From the NCBI RefSeq assembly GCF_042652645.1, contig NZ_JBHSGU010000002.1, positions 868,001-932,000 of the forward strand: a stretch of DNA of 64,000 nt, written 5' to 3'. The position numbers were made by a program, and so were the translations under genes. Positions 34,781 to 44,015 of the stretch are shown in pieces. Position 1 is the first letter of the stretch. The number at the start of each line of letters is the position of its first letter. The stretch is from Glaciecola siphonariae (lineage in GTDB: Bacteria > Pseudomonadota > Gammaproteobacteria > Enterobacterales > Alteromonadaceae). The notes below the pieces were generated by a model that saw only the letters and a list, made by a program, of their open reading frames with translations, had not been told where the DNA came from and did no database searches.

Positions 34781-35683
34781 ATGAATCTACATCGTATTGA
34801 CTTAAATCTATTTGCTGTATTCGACGCTATTTATACCGCAGGGAGCTTAACCAAAGCGGCAGACGTGCTGTGTATTACGCAGCCAGCGGTGAGTAACTCA
34901 CTCGCAAGGCTTCGAGACATGCTAAATGACCCATTATTTGTGAGGACAGGTCATTCAATGACGCCAACACCCGTTGCACAAAATATCATTGTGCCCGCGC
35001 GCGAAGCGCTTGGTTTGTTGCGAAAAAGTGTGCAGCAGAGTCATGTATTTGAACCTGAAAGCTCTACCAAAGCCTTTCATTTTTCAAGTAGAGACTTACT
35101 TGAAGTCAGCATTATGCCGCGCCTGATGGCGCGATTACAAAACTTAGCGCCTAACATTACCATCACCAACTATGAAGTGGCCCGTACCAACGTTGTATCA
35201 GCCATGGCAAGCGGAAACCTAGATTTTTTTGCGGATGCCTCTACGTTTACCGACCCTCACCTCAAAAAACAGCAAATTGCGAAAGATAGGTTTGTGGTGC
35301 TAGCGCGCAAGAACCATCCTTTATTGCAAAAGGGGCTCAGTCTTGAAGCCTTTTTGAAACTAGGTCATATCAATGTGTCACATCGACGCACGGGCGCAGG
35401 CCCAGTTGATATTGCGCTGGATAAAATCGGCGAAAAACGTAAGGTCGTGATGCGCAGCCAGCATTTTTTAACGGTGCCAAGCGCCATTGTTAAAACTGAT
35501 ATGATTGCATGTATTCCATACCATTTGGCCAAACATTATGACTTGGCGATGTATGAGATCCCCTTTGATATTCCACCCATCGAATATTACTTGTATTGGC
35601 ATTTGAGCGCAGACCATGACAGCGCGCATCAATGGATGCGAGAGCAAATAGCAGAGGTCGCAAAAGCCTATAATCCTGATTAG
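34781..35683 (+). CDS. LysR family transcriptional regulator
   Basis: A 300-residue regulator with an N-terminal winged helix-turn-helix (GSLTKAADVLCITQPAVSNS, residues about 22-41, followed by LARLRDMLNDPLFVRTG) and a C-terminal periplasmic-binding-protein-like effector domain. It is closest in style to the NodD/SyrM-like or LeuO-like groups by the opening MNLHRIDLNLFAVFDAIYTA. Divergent from the MaoC-like gene, which is its likely target. The effector is unknown. Confidence 0.93.
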   Translation: MNLHRIDLNLFAVFDAIYTAGSLTKAADVLCITQPAVSNSLARLRDMLNDPLFVRTGHSMTPTPVAQNIIVPAREALGLLRKSVQQSHVFEPESSTKAFHFSSRDLLEVSIMPRLMARLQNLAPNITITNYEVARTNVVSAMASGNLDFFADASTFTDPHLKKQQIAKDRFVVLARKNHPLLQKGLSLEAFLKLGHINVSHRRTGAGPVDIALDKIGEKRKVVMRSQHFLTVPSAIVKTDMIACIPYHLAKHYDLAMYEIPFDIPPIEYYLYWHLSADHDSAHQWMREQIAEVAKAYNPD

Positions 35684-35823
35684 GCAATAATGCCAAGTTG
35701 GCCAAGGCTCCAGATATTTTAGGTATTTTTTTTCACACCTTATTATAGGCAACAGCATTGTAGCACTGTGTATAAAACATACACTGAGCGCGTAAATCAA
35801 TTACCCTATAAAAGGTCAATACC

Positions 35824-36219
35824 ATGAAGAAGCTTCACCAATTATTTGTTATTTCGGCTTGTGCTGCCAGCGTACTAAGTTTCAATGCAAGTGCCAACGT
35901 AGAGGCGGCCCTAGCAAACATTTGTACTATTGTTCAAAGTGACGATAAATCTGAACTGCGAAAAAAAATGCGTAATGTTCAGTCCAATTATTCGCTAAAA
36001 TTAAGCGACTACTATGACGGGATAAGCTGTAACGGTAACAGCCTTATACGCACCGCCATACTTAATAACGCGGTAGAAGCAGGTACCCTGCTCGTGAAGA
36101 AAATGCCAAAGTCAAAGTTAGGCGAACCTGAGAAAGACGGCATGCTGCTGACAGACTGGATTGCTAGCAACAATTTGCAAAGCAACGAAATTGCAGCGGT
36201 CGTTCAAGACCGTATGTAG
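35824..36219 (+). CDS. DUF3718-like secreted protein, copy 1
   Basis: A 131-residue protein with a signal peptide ending near residue 25 (SFNASA). The mature part has ANICTIVQSDDKSELRKKMR, YYDGISCNGNSLIRTAI and LVKKMPKSKL, with two cysteines (in NICT and ISCN) that can form a disulfide. The features fit DUF3718, found largely in Alteromonadales and related marine bacteria. A second copy lies at 43417-43809 with about 60 percent visible identity in the mature region. Ribosome site AAAGG. Function unknown. Confidence 0.85.
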   Translation: MKKLHQLFVISACAASVLSFNASANVEAALANICTIVQSDDKSELRKKMRNVQSNYSLKLSDYYDGISCNGNSLIRTAILNNAVEAGTLLVKKMPKSKLGEPEKDGMLLTDWIASNNLQSNEIAAVVQDRM

Positions 36220-36272
36220 GTCTCCAGATTCCATTTCATTGTCAGCGCGGTTAGCTGTTTTATGCATCAACG

Positions 36273-37178
36273 CTAGGAATGATAAGCGATAAGTTTCCTG
36301 AGAACGATGTCACGCTCTTGATGATGCAGCCAATGGTCTGCATCATCAAATTCCACTAAGGTCAAATCTTCTACCCATTCTTGCATTCCTTGCAACACCT
36401 CGGGTACAAATGCTGTATCACGCAAGCCCCAGAGCACCTGTGTGGGCAGTTTTATCATGATATTCGGAAGCTTTACTTCAGTGTTCGCTCGCACGCGTTT
36501 AGTGACCAATTGAGGCATATTTTTATAATACGCAAAAGCTTGCTGCATACTGTGCTGATTTTCCCACTGCTTCTGATATGCGCTTCGCTGTTGCTCGCTT
36601 AGGTCAAAATACGCTTTTGCGTAAAGACGCCTGAGCATTTTGTGATCATCTGCGCTCGTAATTGCATAAGCCCTGTCGCTTATCAAATCACTGATATAGT
36701 CACTATTTGCCTGTTGCTTCGGGTTATTTGCCATCTCACGGGTAAAGCCTGTGGGATGTGCTGCATTTAAAATCGTCAGCTTAATAAAAAGTTCACGGTG
36801 AAACGCGACCAGCGGCCACGCAATAACGCCTCCCCAATCGTGCGCGACCAAATGCACAGCTTGCCCCTTAGTAAGGGTTGTTACAAAACTAGCGAGGGTG
36901 TCAACCAAGTGGGCAATATTGTAATCAGACTCGCGTGCAAAGCCTGCAGAACCGTTGTAGCCCGGAAGGTCTGGTGCAATAACGCAAAAATGTGCAGATA
37001 AGGGCTCAATGTAAGCCTCCCACGTCCAGCTGTTTTCAGGAAAACCATGTAAGAGCACAATAATGGGTTTGTCTATCGCGTTTACTAATGGGTCTTGCCC
37101 ATCTACACACAGATATTGCAGTGTGGTTTGAGTGAGCTGGACATTACACTGCTTGATGATTTTGAGCTTGCTAGACAT
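36273..37178 (-). CDS. Alpha/beta hydrolase (epoxide hydrolase-like)
   Basis: A 301-residue alpha/beta hydrolase. It has the oxyanion HGFPENSWTWEAY motif near residue 44, the nucleophile elbow VAHDWGGVIAWPL with Asp as nucleophile, and a late WLHHQE histidine. An Asp nucleophile places it with epoxide hydrolases and haloalkane dehalogenases rather than esterases; HGFP and HDWGG are more usual in epoxide hydrolases. It ends 85 bases before the acyl-CoA dehydrogenase on the same strand and may be the last gene of that operon. Confidence 0.85.
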   Translation of the reverse strand: MSSKLKIIKQCNVQLTQTTLQYLCVDGQDPLVNAIDKPIIVLLHGFPENSWTWEAYIEPLSAHFCVIAPDLPGYNGSAGFARESDYNIAHLVDTLASFVTTLTKGQAVHLVAHDWGGVIAWPLVAFHRELFIKLTILNAAHPTGFTREMANNPKQQANSDYISDLISDRAYAITSADDHKMLRRLYAKAYFDLSEQQRSAYQKQWENQHSMQQAFAYYKNMPQLVTKRVRANTEVKLPNIMIKLPTQVLWGLRDTAFVPEVLQGMQEWVEDLTLVEFDDADHWLHHQERDIVLRKLIAYHS

Positions 37179-37263
37179 TTCAAACGCACCTATAAAAAAG
37201 TCGCCGCAGATGTTCTAACGACGACTTTGTTGCTGAGATTGAGCCTGATGGCTATTTTTTGGC

Positions 37264-39066
37264 TTACTTTCCTACCGAAAACAGCGCCTCTTCCATCTGC
37301 ATCAGGTTTTCACTACCTGAATGAATAGCCGACACAAGCGAGCGGGTGCGCGTCAACATGCGGTCAAAATAAAATTTAGCCGTCATAATTTTAGCACGGT
37401 AAAAATCATCTTCACTGCTCCCTTCATCAAGCTTTTGCTGTGCAGTCACCGCCATTTGCAACCAAAAGTAACCAACCGTGATATAGCCTGCGTACATCAA
37501 GTAATCTACCGCAGCGGCGCCCAGTTCATCGGGGTTTGATTGTGCAGATACTGCGATGTCGGTGCTAATTTGAATCCATTCATCAACGTGTGAATCAATC
37601 GCATTAGCCCATGCATTAAACTGAGACTGACCGCGCAAGCCGGCGCAGTAGGTTTTGATTTCAGTGGCAAATACCTTTAGCAGTTCACCATTAGAGCCAA
37701 TTACTTTGCGCGCCAGCAAATCGATTGCCTGAATACCCGTGGTACCTTCATACATAGTACAAATGCGTGTATCGCGAGCAAGTTGCTCCATGCCCCACTC
37801 TTTTATATACCCATGCCCACCATAAATCTGCATGCCATAGCTTGTGGCTTCTTGCGCGGTTTCAGTTAAAAAGGCCTTCACGATAGGCGTTAACAAAGCG
37901 AGTTTTGCTTCAGCGGTTTTCTTCGCTTCAATATCATCAGAATATAAGGTGGTGTCTACCATTTTCATGCAGTATACCGCCATTGCACGCTTGCCCTCAG
38001 CGAGAGACTTCTGGGTGAGAAGCATACGACGCACGTCTGGATGCACGATAATGGGATCGGCTGGCCCATCTGGGTTTTTCTTGCCTGTTAAAGAACGAAA
38101 CTGCAAACGGTCTTTAGCATACGCCAATGCACCTTGATAAGACGCTTCAGTGGCCGACAGCCCTTCCATACCAGTGCCGATACGGGCGATGTTCATAAAA
38201 GTAAACATGCACGCTAAACCGCGATTAGGTTCACCTACTAAAAAGCCTTTGGCCTCATCAAAATTCATTACGCAGGTTGCGCTGCCTTTAATCCCCATTT
38301 TATGTTCAATAGAACCGCATTTAACGGTGTTACGATCGAGGATGTTGCCGCTGCCATCGACATTAAATTTGGGGACTAAAAATAACGAAATACCTTTGGT
38401 ACCTTGTGGTGCATCGGGCAAACGGGCTAGTACTAAGTGAATGATGTTGTCAGACATATCGTGCTCACCAGCCGATATAAAGATTTTAGTACCGGTAAGT
38501 TTGTACGCGCCGTTATCTGTTGGCTCAGCCTTGCACTTTAGCATTCCTAAATCTGACCCGCAGTGAGGCTCAGTCAAGCACATGGTGCCGGTCCAAGACC
38601 CTTCAATTAATTTAGTGAGGTATACCTCTTGTTGCTCTGGTGTACCGTTTGCCTTTAGTGTTTCCATGCAGCCTTGGCTCAGGCCAGGGTACATTGCCCA
38701 CGAGTGGTTCGCGCCCGAAAACCATTCAGCCATAGTGGTGGCCAGTGAATACGGTAGTCCTTGCCCGCCAAACTCCACTGGATGCGCCATCGAAGGCCAA
38801 CCACCGTCTACATATTGTTTATAGGCCTCTTTGAACCCGGTGGGCGTAGTCACAACGCCGTCGTTGAAGGTACAGCCCTCGTCATCTCCAACTTGATTAA
38901 GTGGCGCAAGCACGTTTTCAGCAAATTTAGCCGCCTCTCCATAAATTGCACGAATAAGGTCGTCGGTAGCATCCTCGAAACCAAGGGCTTGATAATGTGC
39001 TTCCATACCCAGCAATTCTTGGGTAACAAATAAGGTATCTCGCTGTGTGGCTTTATAGTTTTCCAT
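37264..39066 (-). CDS. Acyl-CoA dehydrogenase, large (about 600 aa) type
   Basis: A 600-residue FAD-dependent acyl-CoA dehydrogenase with the extra C-terminal domain typical of the group that includes phenylacyl- and 3-methylmercaptopropionyl-CoA dehydrogenases (DmdC). It has the signature MCLTEPHCGSDLGMLKCKA around residues 161-179 and the C-terminal QIYGGHGYIKEWGMEQLARD with catalytic-base region. It introduces the trans-2 double bond of beta-oxidation. The substrate length or type is uncertain. It is 13 bases from the FadJ-like gene, indicating an operon. Confidence 0.93.
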   Translation of the reverse strand: MENYKATQRDTLFVTQELLGMEAHYQALGFEDATDDLIRAIYGEAAKFAENVLAPLNQVGDDEGCTFNDGVVTTPTGFKEAYKQYVDGGWPSMAHPVEFGGQGLPYSLATTMAEWFSGANHSWAMYPGLSQGCMETLKANGTPEQQEVYLTKLIEGSWTGTMCLTEPHCGSDLGMLKCKAEPTDNGAYKLTGTKIFISAGEHDMSDNIIHLVLARLPDAPQGTKGISLFLVPKFNVDGSGNILDRNTVKCGSIEHKMGIKGSATCVMNFDEAKGFLVGEPNRGLACMFTFMNIARIGTGMEGLSATEASYQGALAYAKDRLQFRSLTGKKNPDGPADPIIVHPDVRRMLLTQKSLAEGKRAMAVYCMKMVDTTLYSDDIEAKKTAEAKLALLTPIVKAFLTETAQEATSYGMQIYGGHGYIKEWGMEQLARDTRICTMYEGTTGIQAIDLLARKVIGSNGELLKVFATEIKTYCAGLRGQSQFNAWANAIDSHVDEWIQISTDIAVSAQSNPDELGAAAVDYLMYAGYITVGYFWLQMAVTAQQKLDEGSSEDDFYRAKIMTAKFYFDRMLTRTRSLVSAIHSGSENLMQMEEALFSVGK

Positions 39067-39079
39067 CGTACATTCTCAC

Positions 39080-41191
39080 TTAGTTGTTTAATGACGAAAA
39101 CGTTTTGTTTTGGTCAGCTAATTCAATTAGTAGCTCGGAAGGGGCAAACCACTGTTTCCCGTACTCACCCAAACTGCTTTGATAATGGCGCATGCGTGCT
39201 AGTACGTTTTTCAGACCAACTTCGTCTGCGTACTGCATCGGACCACCTCTGAAAACGGGGAATCCATAGCCGTACACATAAATAACGTCTATATCGCTGG
39301 CACGCCCAGCAATCCCCTCGCGCAAAATATCCGCACCTTCATTAATCAGAGGATAGATACAGCGCTCGAGTATCTCTTGGTCGCTGATTTCGCGCTGCTC
39401 AATGCCCAGTTCTTTTGCCTTGCGCGCGGCAATCTCCATTACCTCAGGGTCAGCAATAGGCTTGCGACTTCCTGCTTCGTATAGATAAACGCCCTTACCT
39501 GCTTTGAGGCCAACGCGTCCGGCCTCAACTAATTCATCTGCAACAACGCAATAGCTAGGGTCATGTTCAATAAATGCTTTTCGCGACTGTCGAACAAAAT
39601 AACCAATGTCTAAACCGGCCATATCGCCCATGGTAAAAGGTCCCATTGGCATCCCTAACTGCATGATTACGCGGTCGACTTGCTCTGGCGTTGCGCCCTC
39701 AAGCATTAAGCGATTTGCCTCGCGCCCATACACCTCAATCATACGGTTACCAACAAACCCAAAGCATACGCCTACCAATACGCCCACTTTGCGGATGGTT
39801 TTAGCCAGTTTCATAGCGGTTTTAATAACCTCATCAGAGGTTTTATCTGCACGCACGATTTCGAGTAGTTTCATGACGTTTGCAGGCGAGAAGAAATGTA
39901 AACCAATCACATCTTGCGGGCGCGAGGTTGCCTCTGCAATTTCGTTAATATCGAGGGTTGAGGTATTAGTGGCAAGTATCGCGCCCGGTTTACACACTCG
40001 GTCGAGCGCTGAAAACACCTCTTTTTTAACCGACATTTTTTCAAATACCGCTTCAATTACCAAGTCAACATCGCTAAGCGCATCATAGTCAGTCACGCCA
40101 GTGAGCAAAGACATGCGCTGTTCAACCTGCTCGCTTGTTAACTTGCCTTTTTTCGCCGAATTTTCGTAGTTCCGACGAATTAGCGCCAAACCTTTGTCTA
40201 GCGCTTCTTGTTTTAACTCAAGCATGACCACAGGAATACCCGCGTTGGCAAAGTTCATCGCGATGCCACCGCCCATGGTACCTGCACCAATTATGGCTAC
40301 TTTGCTAATGCTGCGAGCCTGCGCATTTTTGTCTAAACCGGGAACATGATTTGCCGCTCTCTCAGCAAAGAAAAAGTGCTGCTGCGCACGGGCCTGCGGC
40401 GTTTCCATGCACTGCATAAACAAACGTGCTTCTTCAGCTAAGCCATCGTTGAACGGCATCGTATATGCAGCCTTAACCGCTTCTATACACTTTAAAGGCG
40501 CAAAAAAGCCTTTTGATTTTTGCGTCACTTGCTCGCTATATGCATTAAATACTGCGTTTGTATCATCATCTAAGCTAAGGTTGATTTCACTAACAGGGCG
40601 AGGGCCTTGTGCAATTGCATTCAGTGCAACTTGCTGAGCGTCAGCGGCAAGTGTTTCAACTGACGCCGTTAGCTTATCGAACACACCACTTAATTTTGTA
40701 ACCGGCGTTGGTGCTCCGCTCACAATCATATCTAGTGCCGTTTTCGCGTCGCTCAATCGAGGTAGTCGCTGCGTACCACCTGCCCCTGGCAGAATACCTA
40801 AATGCACTTCCGGCAAGCCCACTTTATTAGATTCGACACTCACGCGATAATGACAGGCCAGGGCAAGTTCAAGCCCACCACCAAAGGCAGCGCCGTTGAG
40901 CGCAGCGACCACCGGTTTAGACGCAGATTCGATGAAATTAAGTACTTCTGGCAACATTGGTTCAAGATTGCCACCCGAGAACTCGCTTATATCAGCACCC
41001 GCACTGAACAGTGGCAGTGCGCTGGTAATCACAATTGCTTCCACGCCGTCATTCGATAGTGCGGCCTGCATTGCCGTCATTACACCCTGCCGGACTGCTT
41101 TAGAAAGCGCATTCACCGGCGCGTTGTTCAAGGTAATAAGAGCAATGTTGTCTTTTTGCTCCACCGATACCACTTTGCTGTCAATTTGCAT
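39080..41191 (-). CDS. FadJ/FadB-like multifunctional 3-hydroxyacyl-CoA dehydrogenase / enoyl-CoA hydratase
   Basis: About 703 residues from ATG 41191 (GAAGAG ribosome site); a GTG at 41206 would add five. The N-terminal crotonase domain shows AALNGAAFGGGLELALACHY and GLPEVHLGILPGAGGTQRLP. The Rossmann dehydrogenase has VAIIGAGTMGGGIAMNFANA (near residue 296), and two C-terminal 3HCDH domains include NEGADILREGIAGRASDIDV. It catalyses hydration and NAD-dependent oxidation in beta-oxidation. No thiolase (fadA/fadI) adjoins, unlike fadBA or fadIJ operons, so no symbol is assigned. Confidence 0.93.
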   Translation of the reverse strand: MQIDSKVVSVEQKDNIALITLNNAPVNALSKAVRQGVMTAMQAALSNDGVEAIVITSALPLFSAGADISEFSGGNLEPMLPEVLNFIESASKPVVAALNGAAFGGGLELALACHYRVSVESNKVGLPEVHLGILPGAGGTQRLPRLSDAKTALDMIVSGAPTPVTKLSGVFDKLTASVETLAADAQQVALNAIAQGPRPVSEINLSLDDDTNAVFNAYSEQVTQKSKGFFAPLKCIEAVKAAYTMPFNDGLAEEARLFMQCMETPQARAQQHFFFAERAANHVPGLDKNAQARSISKVAIIGAGTMGGGIAMNFANAGIPVVMLELKQEALDKGLALIRRNYENSAKKGKLTSEQVEQRMSLLTGVTDYDALSDVDLVIEAVFEKMSVKKEVFSALDRVCKPGAILATNTSTLDINEIAEATSRPQDVIGLHFFSPANVMKLLEIVRADKTSDEVIKTAMKLAKTIRKVGVLVGVCFGFVGNRMIEVYGREANRLMLEGATPEQVDRVIMQLGMPMGPFTMGDMAGLDIGYFVRQSRKAFIEHDPSYCVVADELVEAGRVGLKAGKGVYLYEAGSRKPIADPEVMEIAARKAKELGIEQREISDQEILERCIYPLINEGADILREGIAGRASDIDVIYVYGYGFPVFRGGPMQYADEVGLKNVLARMRHYQSSLGEYGKQWFAPSELLIELADQNKTFSSLNN

Positions 41192-41214
41192 AATTTTGCT
41201 CTTCACGTGTGATA

Positions 41215-41233
41215 AGTTAACGTAAGGTTAACT
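41215..41233. promoter_or_regulatory. Seven-base dyad just upstream of the FadJ-like gene
   Basis: AGTTAACGTAAGGTTAACT: perfect 7-base arms around GTAAG, 24-42 bases ahead of the ATG. It is likely in the 5' region or near the promoter. Candidate operator for an acyl-CoA or branched-chain catabolism regulator; which one is unknown. Confidence 0.45.
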
Positions 41234-41420
41234 GATGCTAGGTATATCAGCCCAATTTATTGATTTAATACTAACGGATAACGATTGATAATAGAGATTT
41301 CGGGCGCACTTGCCTCTTGTCTGCTGTATATTTAACTTTGTCGATGACTCGCCACACCCTTCTATTAATACCCTTGCCCCATACATCTTATTAATAAACT
41401 ATTGTTCATTTAATGAATTG

Positions 41421-41448
41421 TTGCTCATACTGACTTTACTTATATACT
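41421..41448 (+). promoter_or_regulatory. Predicted promoter of the dehalogenase-like gene
   Basis: TTGCTC (41421-41426), 16-base spacer, TATACT (41443-41448). This would give a leader of about 21 bases, A-rich and without a Shine-Dalgarno. Confidence 0.5.
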
Positions 41449-41475
41449 GTTAAAAAAATGTAAATAAAATAAATT

Positions 41476-42384
41476 ATGAATATCCTTAAAACTGCACAAT
41501 CTCGCTTTAATAAACTACCTGGATACAGTTTTCAGGCAAATTTTGTTGATGTAGGTGATGGTGAACACCCTCTAAACATGCATTATGTTGACTACGGTGA
41601 CGCTGATGCGCCTATCATTCTTATGTTGCATGGGCAACCCACTTGGAGCTATTTATACCGCACGATGATTTGCTATGCTGAGAATGCTGGATACCGCGTA
41701 CTTGCGCCCGACCTAATTGGCTTTGGCAAATCTGACAAGTTTGACACGCAAGATGCCTATACTTATGCCTCTCATTTGCTCTGGCTAGAACGGTTTTTAG
41801 AAAGCGTTAACCCCAGCTCCATTCGACTGATATGTCAGGATTGGGGAGGCCTCTTAGGCTTGAGGCTACTGGCTAAATTTCCAGAAAAGTTTGCAGGCGT
41901 TGTTGCCGCTAACACAATGCTTCCTACTGGCGATCATCCCCCCGGTGAGGCGTTTAAAAAGTGGCAGCATTTTTCACAAACCGTCGAACATTTTAACGTG
42001 GGTGGCGTAATTCAAAACGCGACGGTTAACGAGCTTATTCCAGAGGTGATAGACGCCTACAACGCGCCCTTTCCTACCGAAGCGCACAAGTGCGCTGTGC
42101 GCAAGTTCCCCATGCTTGTGCCCACTACGCCAGATAATGTTGAATCAGAAAATAACCGTGAAGCTTGGAAATCGCTGAGCGCCTTTAAAAAGCCGTTTTT
42201 GACCGCTTTCAGTGATTCGGATCCCATCACGGCGGGCGGCGATCGAATCATGCAAAAACTCATTGCCGGATGCGCCGGGCAGCCCCACGTCACGATCAAG
42301 GGCGCAGGTCATTTTTTGCAAGAAGATGCCGGCGACAGGCTCATTGAAACAGCCGTAAATTTTTTCAACTCAATACCCAAATAA
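41476..42384 (+). CDS. Haloalkane dehalogenase-like hydrolase (HLD-I type)
   Basis: A 302-residue alpha/beta hydrolase close in motif order to DhlA-type haloalkane dehalogenases. HGQPTWSYLYR lies at residues 52-62. The nucleophile elbow QDWGGLLGL puts the nucleophile at D122 with halide-binding W123; a cap-domain tryptophan at 163 could be the second halide ligand. D249 and H279 (GAGHFLQE) complete the triad in the subfamily I order. The family releases halide from haloalkanes by hydrolysis; related sequences can have other substrates. The SDR gene follows 18 bases later, so a product alcohol might be oxidised by it. Confidence 0.85.
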   Translation: MNILKTAQSRFNKLPGYSFQANFVDVGDGEHPLNMHYVDYGDADAPIILMLHGQPTWSYLYRTMICYAENAGYRVLAPDLIGFGKSDKFDTQDAYTYASHLLWLERFLESVNPSSIRLICQDWGGLLGLRLLAKFPEKFAGVVAANTMLPTGDHPPGEAFKKWQHFSQTVEHFNVGGVIQNATVNELIPEVIDAYNAPFPTEAHKCAVRKFPMLVPTTPDNVESENNREAWKSLSAFKKPFLTAFSDSDPITAGGDRIMQKLIAGCAGQPHVTIKGAGHFLQEDAGDRLIETAVNFFNSIPK

Positions 42385-42402
42385 ACGATAAGGAGTATCA
42401 CG

Positions 42403-43167
42403 ATGGATAAATTGCTCGATTTTTCAGAGTCAGTGGGCATTATCACCGGCGCGTCAAGCGGGTTTGGTCGCGCCTTGGCGCTTGCCTTGAATCAGCGAGG
42501 CGCACGATTGGTCTTAAGCGATATCAACCAAGCGGGCTTAGAACAGACTATCGCGGCACTGCCTCAAAAACAACGCGCGACACCACTAATAGCAGATGTT
42601 GCCAAAGAACAAAGCGCCATCGATGCTGTAACACTGGCGCAGGATACATTTTCAGGCCTGAGTTTTGCTGTCAACAATGCTGGTATTGCCCATCCACAGG
42701 GCGCTATTCACGAAATGACAGACGAAATTTATGACAGTCAATTTGCTGTGAACGTTAAGGGTGTTGGCTTTGGTATGAAACATCAAGTAAAGGCAATGCT
42801 GGCGAATAAAAACGGGCATATTCTCAATGTAAGCTCCTTAGCGGGTTTGGGCGGAGCACCCAAAGGCGGCGCATACAGCGCAGCTAAACACGCCGTCATT
42901 GGATTAACCCGTACCGCTGCCGTGGAATATGCGCGTTATGGCGTGAGAGTAAATGCAATTTGTCCCTTTTTTAGCCCCACCGACATTATGAATATAGAGG
43001 GTCTGCAAAGCGAACAAGACAAGCATAAGCTAGGCCTTGGCTCCCCAATGAAGCGAATAAGCACGATAGACGAAATCGTTAACGTAATGGTGCTTATGCT
43101 TTCACCACATAATACTTACATGAACGGACAATGTATTGCTGTTGATGGCGGCGTAAGCGCTTGGTAG
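42403..43167 (+). CDS. Short-chain dehydrogenase/reductase
   Basis: A 254-residue classical SDR. TGASSGFGRALAL (residues 15-27) is the cofactor-binding loop, NNAGIAHP the stabilising motif, and the triad is in NVSSLAG (Ser) and YSAAK (Tyr, Lys). The Asp ending SDI at the end of strand two suggests NAD preference. It follows the dehalogenase-like gene with a clear AAGGAG and almost certainly shares its transcript. The alcohol or ketone oxidised is unknown. Confidence 0.93.
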   Translation: MDKLLDFSESVGIITGASSGFGRALALALNQRGARLVLSDINQAGLEQTIAALPQKQRATPLIADVAKEQSAIDAVTLAQDTFSGLSFAVNNAGIAHPQGAIHEMTDEIYDSQFAVNVKGVGFGMKHQVKAMLANKNGHILNVSSLAGLGGAPKGGAYSAAKHAVIGLTRTAAVEYARYGVRVNAICPFFSPTDIMNIEGLQSEQDKHKLGLGSPMKRISTIDEIVNVMVLMLSPHNTYMNGQCIAVDGGVSAW

Positions 43168-43170
43168 CAC

Positions 43171-43303
43171 CTACACGCTAAGGCTATACAGACACTTGGC
43201 CTCTGCCTTCGCCTTTTTTGCCTGACAGGTCTCTATCGGCTTAGCCATATACGCCTGCTGCTTAAACAAGTCGCGCCAGCGTGTTTTTGCATCGCTTTTC
43301 CTG
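43171..43303 (-). pseudogene. Possible decayed coding remnant
   Basis: On the minus strand an open frame of about 44 codons without a proper start ends at 43171 with TAG. It reads like a Lys/Ala-rich helical protein end (for instance WRDLFKQQAYMAKPIETCQ). An internal ATG could give 25 residues, but no ribosome site is seen. It may be the tail of a lost gene or a chance open frame. Confidence 0.25.
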
Positions 43304-43416
43304 TCGATTTAAGGGTATGCATCAGCATACTCAAGTATCAAAGCAAGGCCTTTTACCTCCAACAATATGTTCTAGTATCTGTATCGAGTTTAAAAAATCG
43401 AATCGGAGCAAACATC

Positions 43417-43809
43417 ATGTTGAAAAAGATAGTTATACCGTTTCTTGCAGTTGTACCACTAACATTTTCAATGCCGGCCAGCGCAGACATTGAAACTGCT
43501 TTAGCGAATATTTGTGAAATCGTGAAAACCGATGACAAAGGCGAGCTACGCAAGAAAATGAAAAACGTACGTTCTAATTACCAGTTGCAGTTACGTGACT
43601 ATTACACCGGGATTACGTGCAGCGGCAACAGCCTGATTAAATTAGCCATACTCAATAACGCTGTTGATGCGGGTACTTTGTTGGTTAAAAAGATGCCAAA
43701 AAAGCTTTTAGCCGAGCCGGAAAAAGACGGGAAAACCCTGCAGGCATGGATTAATGAACAAGGCTTGAATGACAACCCCGTAGCGAAAGAGTTGTTAGAC
43801 CGAATATAA
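43417..43809 (+). CDS. DUF3718-like secreted protein, copy 2
   Basis: A 130-residue protein with a signal peptide to about residue 24 (MPASA) and GGAG ribosome site. The mature part parallels the protein at 35824: ANICEIVKTDDKGELRKKMK, YYTGITCSGNSLIKLAI, AGTLLVKKMP. The two cysteines are kept. It follows the SDR by 249 bases, too far to be certain of co-transcription, and has its own terminator. Function unknown. Confidence 0.85.
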   Translation: MLKKIVIPFLAVVPLTFSMPASADIETALANICEIVKTDDKGELRKKMKNVRSNYQLQLRDYYTGITCSGNSLIKLAILNNAVDAGTLLVKKMPKKLLAEPEKDGKTLQAWINEQGLNDNPVAKELLDRI

Positions 43810-43869
43810 AGAATATCACATGTGTTGATAAACAGTTCAACATGGTAGGCGAAGGTAACTTTGCCATTG

Positions 43870-43896
43870 GTGGCCCCTCTGGGGCCACTTTTTTTT
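43870..43896 (+). terminator. Strong intrinsic terminator
   Basis: GTGGCCCC, loop TCT, GGGGCCAC, then eight T. Serves the second DUF3718-like gene. Confidence 0.93.
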
Positions 43897-44015
43897 GTGC
43901 GCTAATTTTTGCTAGCCAACTTTTTATTGGTTTGAATATCGCATTGAAGCTTCAAGCTATACGAGCATGCTTTAATGCTTCAACATTTCAATCTAGAGGC
44001 CCTTAGAACGACAGC

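Noticed and set aside
37264..42384. DMSP degradation (dmdBCD-like) cluster
   Set aside because: The large acyl-CoA dehydrogenase is of the DmdC size class, but no DmdA, DmdB or DmdD homologue is next to it; general beta-oxidation is the simpler reading.
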